From contig JAFAKN010000230.1 in NCBI GenBank assembly GCA_019235415.1, positions 1-33,424 of the forward strand: 33,424 nucleotides of DNA. The letters are read 5' to 3'. Below, one piece after another: positions 7,260 through 17,540 of this stretch; position 1 is the stretch's first letter, and the number at the start of each line of letters is the position of its first letter. A program made the position numbers and the translations under genes. Source of the DNA: Alphaproteobacteria bacterium. GTDB lineage: Bacteria > Pseudomonadota > Alphaproteobacteria > Reyranellales > Reyranellaceae. A model generated the notes under the pieces. The model ran no database searches and had not been told where the DNA came from. It saw only the letters and a list, made by a program, of their open reading frames with translations.

Positions 7260-8291
7260 ATGAAGGCTGCAACCCAAGCCACTGTCGGCGTCGGCGATCC
7301 GATGCCGCGCATCACCTTGCCGTCAGCGTCCGGAAACGTGTTCGATTCGAGTGATCCGGCGACCGCCGGGCTGGCAAGGGTGTACTGGCTGGGTGCACCT
7401 CCCGAACCCGCGGCGGCGGAGACGCTCGCCGATAGCCTGGGGGACTGCGAGACGCTGCTCCATTTCGTGATGAGTGCGTCGCCAGCCGAGCCAGAGAGCT
7501 ACGCTTCGTGGCTGATCGACAAAGCGGGCGAGCTCGGCCGCGCCTTCGGCACAAGCCGTTCGCTCGCCATCCTGGTCGATCCTGCGGGACGGGTTGCCGA
7601 CGTGCTTGCCGAGCCGACCCTGGACGCCGTCGGCAAGCGTGCGCTGAAACTCTACGACGCGACCTCGCCGCAGGTCGTGCACGCGAAGGCACCGGTGCTG
7701 CTGCTCGAGCGGGTGGCCGAGCCCGGCCTCTGCCGCGCGCTGATCGACTACTGGCACGGCAAGGAAAAGCTTACCGACACGGTCGGCTCCGAGAGCGGCA
7801 ACGTCACCAATGCCGACATCAAGCGGCGCCAGGACGTGCAGCTCGACGATCCCGAGCTGTTCGTCGAGCTGCGCGATTGCATCGTGCGCCGCGTGCTGCC
7901 GGCGATGGCGCAGGCCTTCCATGCGCGCATCAACGTGATCGAGGCCCCGATGATCGGCGGCTATCCGGCCGCCTCGGGCGGCTGGTTCCGCGCCCACCGC
8001 GACAACACCAGCCGGTTCAACGCGCATCGCCAGTACGCGCTCAGCCTCAACCTCAGCGGCGCCGACGAGTACGATGGCGGCGCAGTGCGGTTCCCCGAGT
8101 ATGGCCGCGAGCTCTACCGGCCCGCTGCCGGCGCCGGCCTGGTGTTCTCCTGCTCGCTGTTGCACGAGGCGACGCCGGTGACGCGCGGCATGCGCATGGG
8201 CGCTTTCACCTTTCTGTCGACGAGCGGCCCGGCGCCGACGGCGGCCCCGCGGCCAGGATCAACGGGCCGCGCGGGCGCTGCGCGCCGATGA
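7260..8291 (+). CDS. 2-oxoglutarate/Fe(II)-dependent oxygenase with N-terminal peroxiredoxin-like domain
   Basis: 343 residues. About residues 10-130 look like a thioredoxin/peroxiredoxin fold (GDPMPRITLPSASG start, SLAILVDPAGRV strand) but lack the CxxC or peroxidatic Thr-x-x-Cys motif, so this part is probably non-catalytic. The C-terminal part is a prolyl-4-hydroxylase-type 2OG oxygenase: iron ligands H246-x-D248 in FRAHRDN and H302 in LLHEATP, with R309 or R312 as the likely 2OG-binding arginine. ATG 7260 follows GGCAGGGA; a GTG sits just before it. It follows encapsulin by 71 bases and may share its transcript. No shell-docking peptide is visible at its C-terminus, so it is unlikely to be standard cargo. 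Its substrate is unknown. The 3' end overlaps holA tail-to-tail by 33 bases. Confidence 0.85.
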   Translation: MKAATQATVGVGDPMPRITLPSASGNVFDSSDPATAGLARVYWLGAPPEPAAAETLADSLGDCETLLHFVMSASPAEPESYASWLIDKAGELGRAFGTSRSLAILVDPAGRVADVLAEPTLDAVGKRALKLYDATSPQVVHAKAPVLLLERVAEPGLCRALIDYWHGKEKLTDTVGSESGNVTNADIKRRQDVQLDDPELFVELRDCIVRRVLPAMAQAFHARINVIEAPMIGGYPAASGGWFRAHRDNTSRFNAHRQYALSLNLSGADEYDGGAVRFPEYGRELYRPAAGAGLVFSCSLLHEATPVTRGMRMGAFTFLSTSGPAPTAAPRPGSTGRAGAARR

Positions 8292-9302
8292 GGCCAGCGC
8301 GAGGCAAAGCCTGCGCGCGATGACGTCGTCGGGATAGCCGGTCGTCTTGCAGTCGCGCTCGGCGCCGAGGATGGCTTGAAGTGCCGCGCCCAGGCGGGCC
8401 AATGGCCAGGAGCGGACGTGGCGTTCGAAGCGCTGACGCACCGGCCCGCCGCGCGGCAGCCCGCGCGCCTTGAACAGGGCGGCCTCCAGCGAGCCGCCGG
8501 CGGCCGCATGGCCGGCCACGAGATGCAACTGGTCGGCGTGACGCTGCAGGGCGCGCACCAGCTGCACGGCGTTGCCGCCTTCGGCGAACACGCGGTCGAG
8601 GGCGCGGTCGAGCGCCGGCAAATTGCCGTCGAAGGTGGCGGCGATCACGTCGTCGATGCCGATGGCGGCGGTGTCGCCCAGGACGGCCAGCGCATCGTCG
8701 AGAGTCACGGCCTTGGTGCCGTCGCCCTCCTTGTAGAGGAGCAGCTTGTCGATTTCGCTGCGGCTCTGCCCGCGGTCGCCGCCCAGCCGGTCGACGATCC
8801 AGTCGAGCGCGTCGGCCTCGACCGCCAGGCCACGGCCGCGCGCGGCGCTTTCGACCAGGCCCTCGAGGGCCGCGCTGCTGTCCAAGTAGCAGGGCAGTGC
8901 GGCCAGCGTATCCTCGCTCTCGGCCAGCAGGCGCAACGCCGAGCGGGGACCGAGATTGCCGCCCTCGATAACGATCAGGGCGTCGCCGGCCGGCGCTTCG
9001 ACCAGGTTGCGCAGGGCCGGCGCGGTCTCCTCGCCCGCCGGCCGGACGCGGATGACGCGCCGGCCGCCCATCAACGACAGCGCGCCGAACTCGTCCGCGA
9101 GCCGCGCCGGATCGCCCTTCAGGGCGTCGCCGGCGATGTCGACGACGCGAAACGGATCCTTGAGATCCTCGCACACGCTCCTGGCAAGCGCCGCCGCGCG
9201 CTCGGCGATCAGGCCGTCATCGTTGCCGTGAATGACGACGCCACGGATGGCGGCATTCGGCTTCTTGATGAAGGCCTCGACCTGACGGGCTTCTATCTTC
9301 AC
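8259..9302 (-). CDS. holA: DNA polymerase III delta subunit (clamp loader)
   Basis: 347 residues from GTG 9302 (VKIEARQVEAFI). HolA is the clamp-loader subunit that opens the beta sliding clamp. Recognisable features are VVIHGNDDGLIAERA in the degenerate P-loop region (a typical HolA start), GRRVIRVRPAG, FDGNLPALDRALDRVFAEGG and the helical C-terminus ending CLALASSARSARAAR. GTG is chosen because the family starts directly with KxEARxVEAFI; going further upstream would translate a palindromic repeat. That repeat ends only six bases before the GTG and so overlaps the ribosome-binding region. The gene is downstream of leuS on the same strand. Confidence 0.93.
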   Translation of the reverse strand: MKIEARQVEAFIKKPNAAIRGVVIHGNDDGLIAERAAALARSVCEDLKDPFRVVDIAGDALKGDPARLADEFGALSLMGGRRVIRVRPAGEETAPALRNLVEAPAGDALIVIEGGNLGPRSALRLLAESEDTLAALPCYLDSSAALEGLVESAARGRGLAVEADALDWIVDRLGGDRGQSRSEIDKLLLYKEGDGTKAVTLDDALAVLGDTAAIGIDDVIAATFDGNLPALDRALDRVFAEGGNAVQLVRALQRHADQLHLVAGHAAAGGSLEAALFKARGLPRGGPVRQRFERHVRSWPLARLGAALQAILGAERDCKTTGYPDDVIARRLCLALASSARSARAAR

Positions 9303-9307
9303 GGCGC

Positions 9308-9377
9308 TGTCACCCCGAGCGAAGCGAGGGGCCTTTGGAGACCGCAACAAAGGTGCTTCGCTTCGCTCAGCATGACA
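9308..9377. repeat. REP-like ~70 bp inverted repeat, copy 1
   Basis: Left arm TGTCACCCCGAGCGAAGCGA, right arm ending CGCTTCGCTCAGCATGACA. It is the most diverged of six copies in the window and lies between the leuS stop and the holA start, exactly where lptE is usually found in related genomes. Confidence 0.85.
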
Positions 9378-9386
9378 ACATGCCTG

Positions 9387-11993
<2,607 letters not shown>

Positions 11994-12085
11994 GGCGGAT
12001 CTCACTCGACAAAACTCAAGGCCGCAGCCGATGCCTGCTGCAGCCCGGATCGTCAAGCCTGCCGTGGCACTTTACGTTCCGCCGG

Positions 12086-12655
12086 TTACGACCCACCGGC
12101 GATGCGCAGCTGCCGCGCGCGCGTCAGGATGGCGTTCTCGATGTCGATGTTGGTGCGCGGGTCGACCTGGGCGTCGACCCAGCCGCCGCCCCGGGGCGAG
12201 GTCTGCTGCTTGAAGACGGCAACCCGAACGCCATCGGCCCGCAGATCGCGATCGAGGATGGTCACCTGCACCTTCATGCGTTCGTTGGGCGTCTCGGCCG
12301 GCGTGTACCAGTCGGTGATGATGACGCCGCCGAACGGATCGGCCGAGGCCAGCGGAATGAAATTGATGGTGTCGAGCGAGGCGCGCCACAAATAGGCGTT
12401 GACCGCAACGCCGAGGCCGGGGTCGTCCTTTTTGTCCTGCTTGGAACCAAACATTCCGCCCGGGCCGAAGATGCTGCCTTCTTCCTGTCTGGTGCCGCCC
12501 AGGCCCCTCTGCATGTCGCGCTGAGTGCGGTCGTTGGAGGCGCCGCTCCTCCTCTCGATCGCGGCGTCCGGATTGCCGCCGCACGCGCTCAACGCCATGG
12601 CGGCTGTAACCGCTAGAACTGTAGGAACAAAAAGTGATTTTGCTCGGCCCGGCAT
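12086..12655 (-). CDS. DUF3576-type lipoprotein
   Basis: 189 residues from ATG 12655, which has AAGGAC about 9 bases upstream. The signal peptide ends in the lipobox LSAC, with Cys25 as the lipidation site (ALSACGGN), so the protein should be anchored in the inner or outer membrane facing the periplasm. A Gly-rich region precedes a compact domain (LGVAVNAYLWRASLDTINFIPLASADPFGG, then ITDWYTP) that matches the alphaproteobacterial DUF3576 family. Its function is not established. It typically precedes leuS, as here. The frame is open upstream to 12733 but those residues would bury the signal peptide. Confidence 0.88.
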   Translation of the reverse strand: MPGRAKSLFVPTVLAVTAAMALSACGGNPDAAIERRSGASNDRTQRDMQRGLGGTRQEEGSIFGPGGMFGSKQDKKDDPGLGVAVNAYLWRASLDTINFIPLASADPFGGVIITDWYTPAETPNERMKVQVTILDRDLRADGVRVAVFKQQTSPRGGGWVDAQVDPRTNIDIENAILTRARQLRIAGGS

Positions 12656-13060
12656 CGATAGCGTCCTTGTCCTTTCATTTGCCACGATATCGCTGCGGCG
12701 GCCAAGCTTACGCAGCCAGTCGGTTAACTTCAAGCGACTGGACAGCGCAGTTTCAATTAGTTGTATGAGAGGATCAATATTAGTTCTATAAAAAAACTAT
12801 CCATGATTCGCGATCGATACGTGTACTATTCTCTCAGTCAGGGAAAGGCGACAAGCGTCTCAAATTGTGACAAAGACGCCACAGGTGCGGGGAGAATCGT
12901 GCAGCGCGGCGTCGATTTCTTGACCCCTCCAAGGCCCGAGTGTTCTTATACGCCGGCCGTATTGGCGGGGTCCGTGTGTCGCCGAGTTTCGGGCTTCCAC
13001 CTTCCGCCGGTCGGACAGGCCTTTGGTACGTACCAGTCTCTGATCAATGAGAGAGGGAGA
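12656..13060. promoter_or_regulatory. Divergent control region between the DUF3576 gene and the porin, with a long porin leader
   Basis: 405 bases without a credible gene. An AT-rich patch (about 12750-12835) stands out against the GC-rich surroundings. A candidate sigma-70 promoter for the porin is TTGACC (12920-12925), 17-18 bases, then TTCTTAT (12943-12949), implying a leader of roughly 100 bases. The leader contains TGGTACGTACCA (13024-13035), a perfect 12-bp palindrome. The porin ribosome site GAGAGGGAGA directly precedes its ATG. Confidence 0.4.
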
Positions 13061-14476
13061 ATGATGAAAAAGCTTCTACTCGGCTCGACCGCCCTGGTCG
13101 CTGGCGGGGTACTGGCCGCCCCGGCCATGGCAGCCGACCCGATCAAGATCGGCGTAGGTGGCTACTACACCTTCTACGGCGTCGCCGGTAACATCGATCC
13201 GACCTACGCGATGAACGGTTCGACGACCTCGTACAAGGGCTTCGAGATCCTGCAGGAAGGTGAAATCCACTTCATCGGCCAGACCAAGCTGGATAACGGC
13301 ACCTCGGTTGGTCTGACCGTGGAACTCGAAGGCTGGAACCCCAACCCTGGCATCACAGGTCAGGGCGGTGTCGCCGCTCCCTCCAACGCCCAGATCGACG
13401 AAGCCTTCATGTTCGCCTTCGGCGACTGGGGCCGTGTCGAGGTGGGCTCCCGCGACGCGGCGACCTATCGTATGTACTACGGCACGCCGTCGGCCTTCAT
13501 CGGATGGGGCGCCATCCAGCATAACCACAACTGGCAGAACAGCTCCGTCATCACCAACAACAAGGCCTACGGCCGGACGATGGCGACGACGATCACGCCA
13601 CAGTGGCAGGACGCGAACCGCATCAACTACTTCACGCCGCGCTTCGCCGGCCTGCAGATCGGTGTTGGTTATGCTCCGAAGTTGAACGCGACCAGCGGCA
13701 ACTACGGCAGCACCGGCATCATCTCCGGCCCCGGCAACCCGGCCGGTGTGTGCGGCTACAACAACGCCGTCAACCAGAACAACTGCCCGACCGCCGACTA
13801 CGCCTGGCAGGACCTGTTCGGCATCGGCGCCAACTACCTGAACAAGTTCGGCGACGTCACGGTCGCCCTGTACGGCGCTTTCGCGTATGCCTCGTTCGTG
13901 CCCGGCTACGGGCCGATCACCGGCGTTGGTGTTTCCTCTCCCGCGAACATGATCACCGGCGCCAACCTCAGCTCATGGAAGCAGTGGGTGGTCGGTGCGC
14001 AGTTCGGCTACGCCGGGTTTACCGTCGGCGGCGCGCTGGGCTACGACAACAACGGCTTGGGCGGCAACTACTACACCGGCAGCGACAACGACACCCGCTT
14101 CTACAGTGCGGGCATCATGTACGAAACCGGACCGTGGCAGATGTCGTTCATGTGGGCGGGCTTCTACAACGACAACGGCAACGGCTCGTCCAACGTGACC
14201 GCCATTGCGCCGGGTTCCAACGCCCAGACACTCAGCTGGGTGAACGCAAGCGGCAACCCCTTCACCAGCAACAGCACGTTCTTCAGCAACAACCCGTCGA
14301 CGAACGCGCTGTTCGGCCAGGAGCAAGTACAGAAGTGGGAAGTGGGCGCCAACTACGCTCTCGGCCCGGGCATCAAGCTGGTCGGCGGCTGGCAGATGTA
14401 CAACGCCTCCGGTCCGTCCAACGCCGTGTCGGCCACCTCGTGGGCCGTCATGATGGGCATGGACCTGCGCTTCTAG
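13061..14476 (+). CDS. Outer-membrane porin
   Basis: 471 residues. The start MMKKLLLGSTALVAGG is a Sec signal peptide with likely cleavage at AMA|ADP (after residue 24). The mature part is Gly/Asn/Tyr-rich, with many alternating strands (VGGYYTFYGV, EGEIHFIGQT, GLTVELEG, GRVEVGSRDA) and ends in a terminal phenylalanine (MGMDLRF), the usual beta-barrel assembly signal. It resembles Gram-negative porins of the alphaproteobacterial type: VELEGW and FGDWGRVEVGSRD at the constriction-loop region. Substrate specificity cannot be read from the sequence. Either ATG of the ATGATG pair (13061/13064) may be used, after GAGAGGGAGA. Codon use is strongly biased (AAC, ACC, GGC), as in highly expressed genes. 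Confidence 0.93.
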   Translation: MMKKLLLGSTALVAGGVLAAPAMAADPIKIGVGGYYTFYGVAGNIDPTYAMNGSTTSYKGFEILQEGEIHFIGQTKLDNGTSVGLTVELEGWNPNPGITGQGGVAAPSNAQIDEAFMFAFGDWGRVEVGSRDAATYRMYYGTPSAFIGWGAIQHNHNWQNSSVITNNKAYGRTMATTITPQWQDANRINYFTPRFAGLQIGVGYAPKLNATSGNYGSTGIISGPGNPAGVCGYNNAVNQNNCPTADYAWQDLFGIGANYLNKFGDVTVALYGAFAYASFVPGYGPITGVGVSSPANMITGANLSSWKQWVVGAQFGYAGFTVGGALGYDNNGLGGNYYTGSDNDTRFYSAGIMYETGPWQMSFMWAGFYNDNGNGSSNVTAIAPGSNAQTLSWVNASGNPFTSNSTFFSNNPSTNALFGQEQVQKWEVGANYALGPGIKLVGGWQMYNASGPSNAVSATSWAVMMGMDLRF

Positions 14477-14499
14477 TCGCAGTCCCTGCGGATATCGGG

Positions 14500-14530
14500 A
14501 AGAGCGGGCATATGCCCGCTCTTTTCGTTT
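14500..14530 (+). terminator. Rho-independent terminator of the porin gene
   Basis: AAGAGCGGGCAT followed by its exact complement ATGCCCGCTCTT (14500-14523), then TT-C-G-TTT. This is a 12-bp stem just 24 bases after the porin stop and is the clearest intrinsic terminator in the window. Confidence 0.9.
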
Positions 14531-14537
14531 GCGTCCC

Positions 14538-14609
14538 TGTCATCCCGAGCGCAGCGAGGGACCTTTGAGGCAACAGGAAAGGTCCCTCGGGCTTCGCCCT
14601 CGGGATGAC
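14538..14609. repeat. REP-like inverted repeat, copy 2
   Basis: TGTCATCCCGAGCGCAGCGA ... CCTCGGGCTTCGCCCTCGGG then ATGAC. It lies between the convergent porin and methyltransferase genes. The right arm is the GGGCTTCGCCC subtype, not the exact complement of the left arm. Confidence 0.9.
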
Positions 14610-14611
14610 TG

Positions 14612-15400
14612 TCAGGCGGACCGGGAGATCCGCGCTCCAATGGGACGCTGTGCCACGATGTTCACGAACAGTGTCGGCAGATAGGTGCGCGACACCGGGA
14701 GTCGCTCGGTTGCCTGCCGGGCCAGCAGGTTGCGGTTTTGCTCATGATCGAGCACGAGCTGAAACAGACCCTGCTCGACGGCGCCGGCACGGGAGTTGAG
14801 CTCGGGTTTGCCATCACGCACCACGCGGTAGGCGACGTCCAACCCGACATCGCCGCCGCTGTAGAAGGCCGAGATTACCTCCAGGCCGGTGAACAGCAGC
14901 ATGAGCCCGCGCGCCGAGAAGCGCCAATAGTCGTCAGGCGCGGCGTGGAACGCTTGCGACCACGGCGTGGCGACATAGGCCAGCCCGCCCTGCCTCAGGA
15001 TGCGCTCGATGTTGCGCGCCGCGCGCCGCGGCTCGCGCGTGTGCTCCAGGACATGGCAGCAGATCACGAGGTCGAACGGCTCGGCGCCGAGCCCGCTGCG
15101 CACCGTTCGTGGCGCGCTGCAGATGTCGAGCACCCGGTCGACGTTGGCGCCTTCGACGAGGTCGATGCCGACGAACTGCAGGCGCCGGCCGAACCGTCTC
15201 TCGAGCAGGCCGCGCCAGTTATGCTCGTTGCGATCCGCAATGGCCGATCGCGATCCCACCTGAAGGACACGCGGGGCGCGGCGCCCGACGAAGCGCTCCA
15301 GGGCCTGCAATAGAAGCTCGATCTCGCGTTGGACGGTCGTGCCGACGACGCGCAACTCCGCCTTGCCCGCAGCCGGAGTCTCGTCGCCGGCCGGCGTCAT
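14612..15400 (-). CDS. SAM-dependent class I methyltransferase (Methyltransf_11-like)
   Basis: 262 residues. The Rossmann motif I is degenerate (RVLQVGSRS, 44-52, instead of the usual DxGxGxG), followed by VGIDLVEG at the second strand, FDLVICCHVLEHTREP (109-124) as the motif IV region, and PDDYWRFS (155-162), a combination seen in methyltransferases of cell-surface or polysaccharide clusters. The acceptor is unknown. The ATG overlaps the lutC stop (ATGA, 15397-15400), so it is translated as the last gene of the lut operon, although no lactate-related role is evident. The 3' end nearly touches repeat copy 2. Confidence 0.8.
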   Translation of the reverse strand: MTPAGDETPAAGKAELRVVGTTVQREIELLLQALERFVGRRAPRVLQVGSRSAIADRNEHNWRGLLERRFGRRLQFVGIDLVEGANVDRVLDICSAPRTVRSGLGAEPFDLVICCHVLEHTREPRRAARNIERILRQGGLAYVATPWSQAFHAAPDDYWRFSARGLMLLFTGLEVISAFYSGGDVGLDVAYRVVRDGKPELNSRAGAVEQGLFQLVLDHEQNRNLLARQATERLPVSRTYLPTLFVNIVAQRPIGARISRSA

Positions 15401-16083
15401 TCGCGCACGACCAGAATGTGCATCCGCCGTGGGCCGTGCGCGCCGAGCTCGATCGTCTGTTCGATGTCGCCGGTACGCGAAGGCCCGGTGATGATGTTGA
15501 CCGTGCGCGGCATGCAGTCCTTGCCGTACCGCTCGCGCAGCCGCCTCCAGACATCCTCGTAGCCGCCGACGATGTCGTTCTCGCGCAGCACCACGATGTG
15601 CGTGTCGGGCAGCAGGTTGAGGGTGACGGGATGGTCGGGCCCCGACGCCATGACCAGGGTGCCCGTCTCCGCAATCCCGGCAAAGGCGCCCGTGACCGAC
15701 GCCTGGTCGCTGGCCTCGGCCCGGCCGCGGCGCAGCGACAGCATCTTCTGGCTGGCCCAGTCGAAGTCGGCGAGGAGCGGCGAGGGCGCCATGGCCGCCT
15801 GCGCCGACAGGTTATTGCGTGCCAGATAGGCGCTGACCTCGCGCGGGACCTCGGCCGCCGACACGCGGGCCACGGTCGCGTTGTTGAGCTCCGCCCATCG
15901 GCAGAACAGCTCGACCCGCTCGGCCGGCGGCAGATTGGCGCGCGCCACTGCCGGACCGCGCGGCGGCTCGGCGAGCCGTGCCTCGGCCGCCTTGCGCGGG
16001 TCGCCCGTGAGCGCCCCGCGCTGCAGAGAGCGGCGGATCCCATTCAGGATGCGGGCGCGATCCTCGTCGGGACCGCCGCTCAT
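15397..16083 (-). CDS. lutC: Lactate utilization protein C (LUD domain)
   Basis: 228 residues. LutC is the small LUD-domain subunit of the LutABC L-lactate oxidation complex. Typical stretches are ASVTGAFAGIAETGTLVMASG, HIVVLRENDIVGGYEDVW and the C-terminal GPSRTGDIEQTIELGAHGPRRMHILVV. The start ATG 16083 overlaps the lutB stop (ATGA), and its own stop overlaps the downstream methyltransferase in the same way. The frame is open upstream only as a shadow of the lutB 3' end. Confidence 0.93.
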   Translation of the reverse strand: MSGGPDEDRARILNGIRRSLQRGALTGDPRKAAEARLAEPPRGPAVARANLPPAERVELFCRWAELNNATVARVSAAEVPREVSAYLARNNLSAQAAMAPSPLLADFDWASQKMLSLRRGRAEASDQASVTGAFAGIAETGTLVMASGPDHPVTLNLLPDTHIVVLRENDIVGGYEDVWRRLRERYGKDCMPRTVNIITGPSRTGDIEQTIELGAHGPRRMHILVVRE

Positions 16084-17540
16084 CGCTTCCTGCTCCCCTG
16101 CCCCCTGTTCCACCGCCCCCTGTTCCACCGCCCCCTTTTCCACTGGGCATGGAACGTGCCGCCTGGTTGCGGCGCCGGAAAATCGCGGTAGCGCGTCCAG
16201 CCGCCGGCGAGAGGGAGGGTGCCGAAGCGTCCGTCGCTGCGCCCCAACAGGGCCAGCGCACGGTTGGCGATGCCGGTCACAGCGCGATAGAGGCGGGGCC
16301 GACGCGCAAGGTACGCCCAGAGCGCCAAGCCCTGCCGCACCGCCCTCGGCGTCAGATGTCGCTCGAACTCGCGCTCGCGCCAATGGCGCATCAGGCGCGG
16401 CAGCGGAATGCGTACAGGGCACACGCTCTCGCAGCGGCCACAGAAGGTCGAGGCGTTGGGCAGGTCGCCGGCTTCCTCGACGCCGATCAGCTGCGGCGTC
16501 AGCACCGCACCGATCGGGCCGGGATAGACCCAACCGTAGGCGTGACCGCCGATCGCGCCGTAGACCGGGCAGTGGTTCATGCAGGCGCCGCAGCGGATGC
16601 AGCGCAGCATGTCCTGCATCTCGGTGCCGAGCACCGAGGAGCGCCCGTTGTCCAGCAGCACCACATGGTATCGCTCGGGGCCGTCGAGATCGCCTGGCCG
16701 ACGCGGTCCGGTATTGAGCGTCGTGTAAGCCGACGATTCCTGGCCGGTGGCCGAGCGCGCCAGGACGCGCAGCAGGACGGCAGCGTCCTCGAGCGTAGGG
16801 ATCACCTTCTCGATGCTCGCCAGCACGATGTGCATGCGCGGCAGGGTGTTGGAAAGATCGGCATTGCCCTCGTTGGTCACCAGCATCGACGAGCCGGTTT
16901 CGGCGACCAGGAAGTTGGCGCCAGTCAGGCCGACATCGGCGTCGAGGAATTTCTGGCGCAACACCTGTCGCGCTTCTGCCACCAGGTCGTTGCGCTCGGT
17001 GAGCCTTCGGGTGAAGCCGAGCCTGCTGTGATGCTCGAGGAAAGTGTCGGCTACCTGATCCTTGGTGAGATGGACGGCGGGCGCGATGATGTGGCTCGGC
17101 GGCTCGCGCCGCAGCTGGATGATGTATTCGCCGAGGTCGGTCTCGATCGGCGCGATGCCCAAGGCCTCGAGATGCTCGTTGAGCCCGATCTCCTCGGCGA
17201 CCATGGACTTGGACTTGGCGATCGTGCGTGCCCCAACGCCACGACAGAGATCGGCGATGATGCGCCGCGCATCCTCGGCTGTCGGCGCCCAGTGGACCTG
17301 GCCGCCCAGCGCCGTCACCTTGCGCTCGAACTCCTCGAGATAGAAATCGAGGTTGGCCAGCGCGTGGTTCTTGATGTCGCGCGCGCGGTCGCGCAGCGCC
17401 TCGAACTCGGGCAGCCGCTCGGCCGCCTGGCGCCGCCGTTCCGAGAAGCCGGTCTTCAGCTTGGCGAGCGAATCCTGCAGGTTGGGATCGGCCAGCGCGG
17501 CGCCGACATTGCCCTTGAAGTCGTGCGCCGTCGACTGCAT
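16080..17540 (-). CDS. lutB: Lactate utilization iron-sulfur protein LutB
   Basis: 486 residues. It has an N-terminal LUD domain (AKSKSMVAEEIGLNEHLEALG; TGANFLVAETGSSMLVTNEGN) and a C-terminal ferredoxin-like part with CxxCxxCxxxCP at C314, C317, C320, C324 and CxxCxxxCP at C367, C370, C374, together able to hold 4Fe-4S clusters. LutB passes electrons from lactate oxidation with LutA and LutC. ATG 17540 overlaps the lutA stop by one base (TGATG). The extreme C-terminus is odd: three near-identical five-residue units (WKRGR, WNRGR, WNRGQ) encoded by a 15-bp tandem repeat, which is not a family feature. Confidence 0.94.
   Translation of the reverse strand: MQSTAHDFKGNVGAALADPNLQDSLAKLKTGFSERRRQAAERLPEFEALRDRARDIKNHALANLDFYLEEFERKVTALGGQVHWAPTAEDARRIIADLCRGVGARTIAKSKSMVAEEIGLNEHLEALGIAPIETDLGEYIIQLRREPPSHIIAPAVHLTKDQVADTFLEHHSRLGFTRRLTERNDLVAEARQVLRQKFLDADVGLTGANFLVAETGSSMLVTNEGNADLSNTLPRMHIVLASIEKVIPTLEDAAVLLRVLARSATGQESSAYTTLNTGPRRPGDLDGPERYHVVLLDNGRSSVLGTEMQDMLRCIRCGACMNHCPVYGAIGGHAYGWVYPGPIGAVLTPQLIGVEEAGDLPNASTFCGRCESVCPVRIPLPRLMRHWREREFERHLTPRAVRQGLALWAYLARRPRLYRAVTGIANRALALLGRSDGRFGTLPLAGGWTRYRDFPAPQPGGTFHAQWKRGRWNRGRWNRGQGSRKR
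16101..16145. repeat. Three-unit 15-bp tandem repeat in the lutB 3' end
   Basis: CCCCCTGTTCCACCG occurs twice exactly, then CCCCCTTTTCCACTG. Each unit adds five codons (W-N/K-R-G-R/Q) to the LutB C-terminus, so copy-number change would keep the reading frame. Confidence 0.85.

Noticed and set aside
7260..8291. Oxygenase as encapsulin cargo
   Set aside because: Its C-terminus is Pro/Ala/Gly/Arg-rich and has no GSLGIGSL-like docking peptide.
12761..13060. In-frame 100-codon extension upstream of the porin signal peptide
   Set aside because: It would bury a clear signal peptide and ribosome site; treated as leader DNA.
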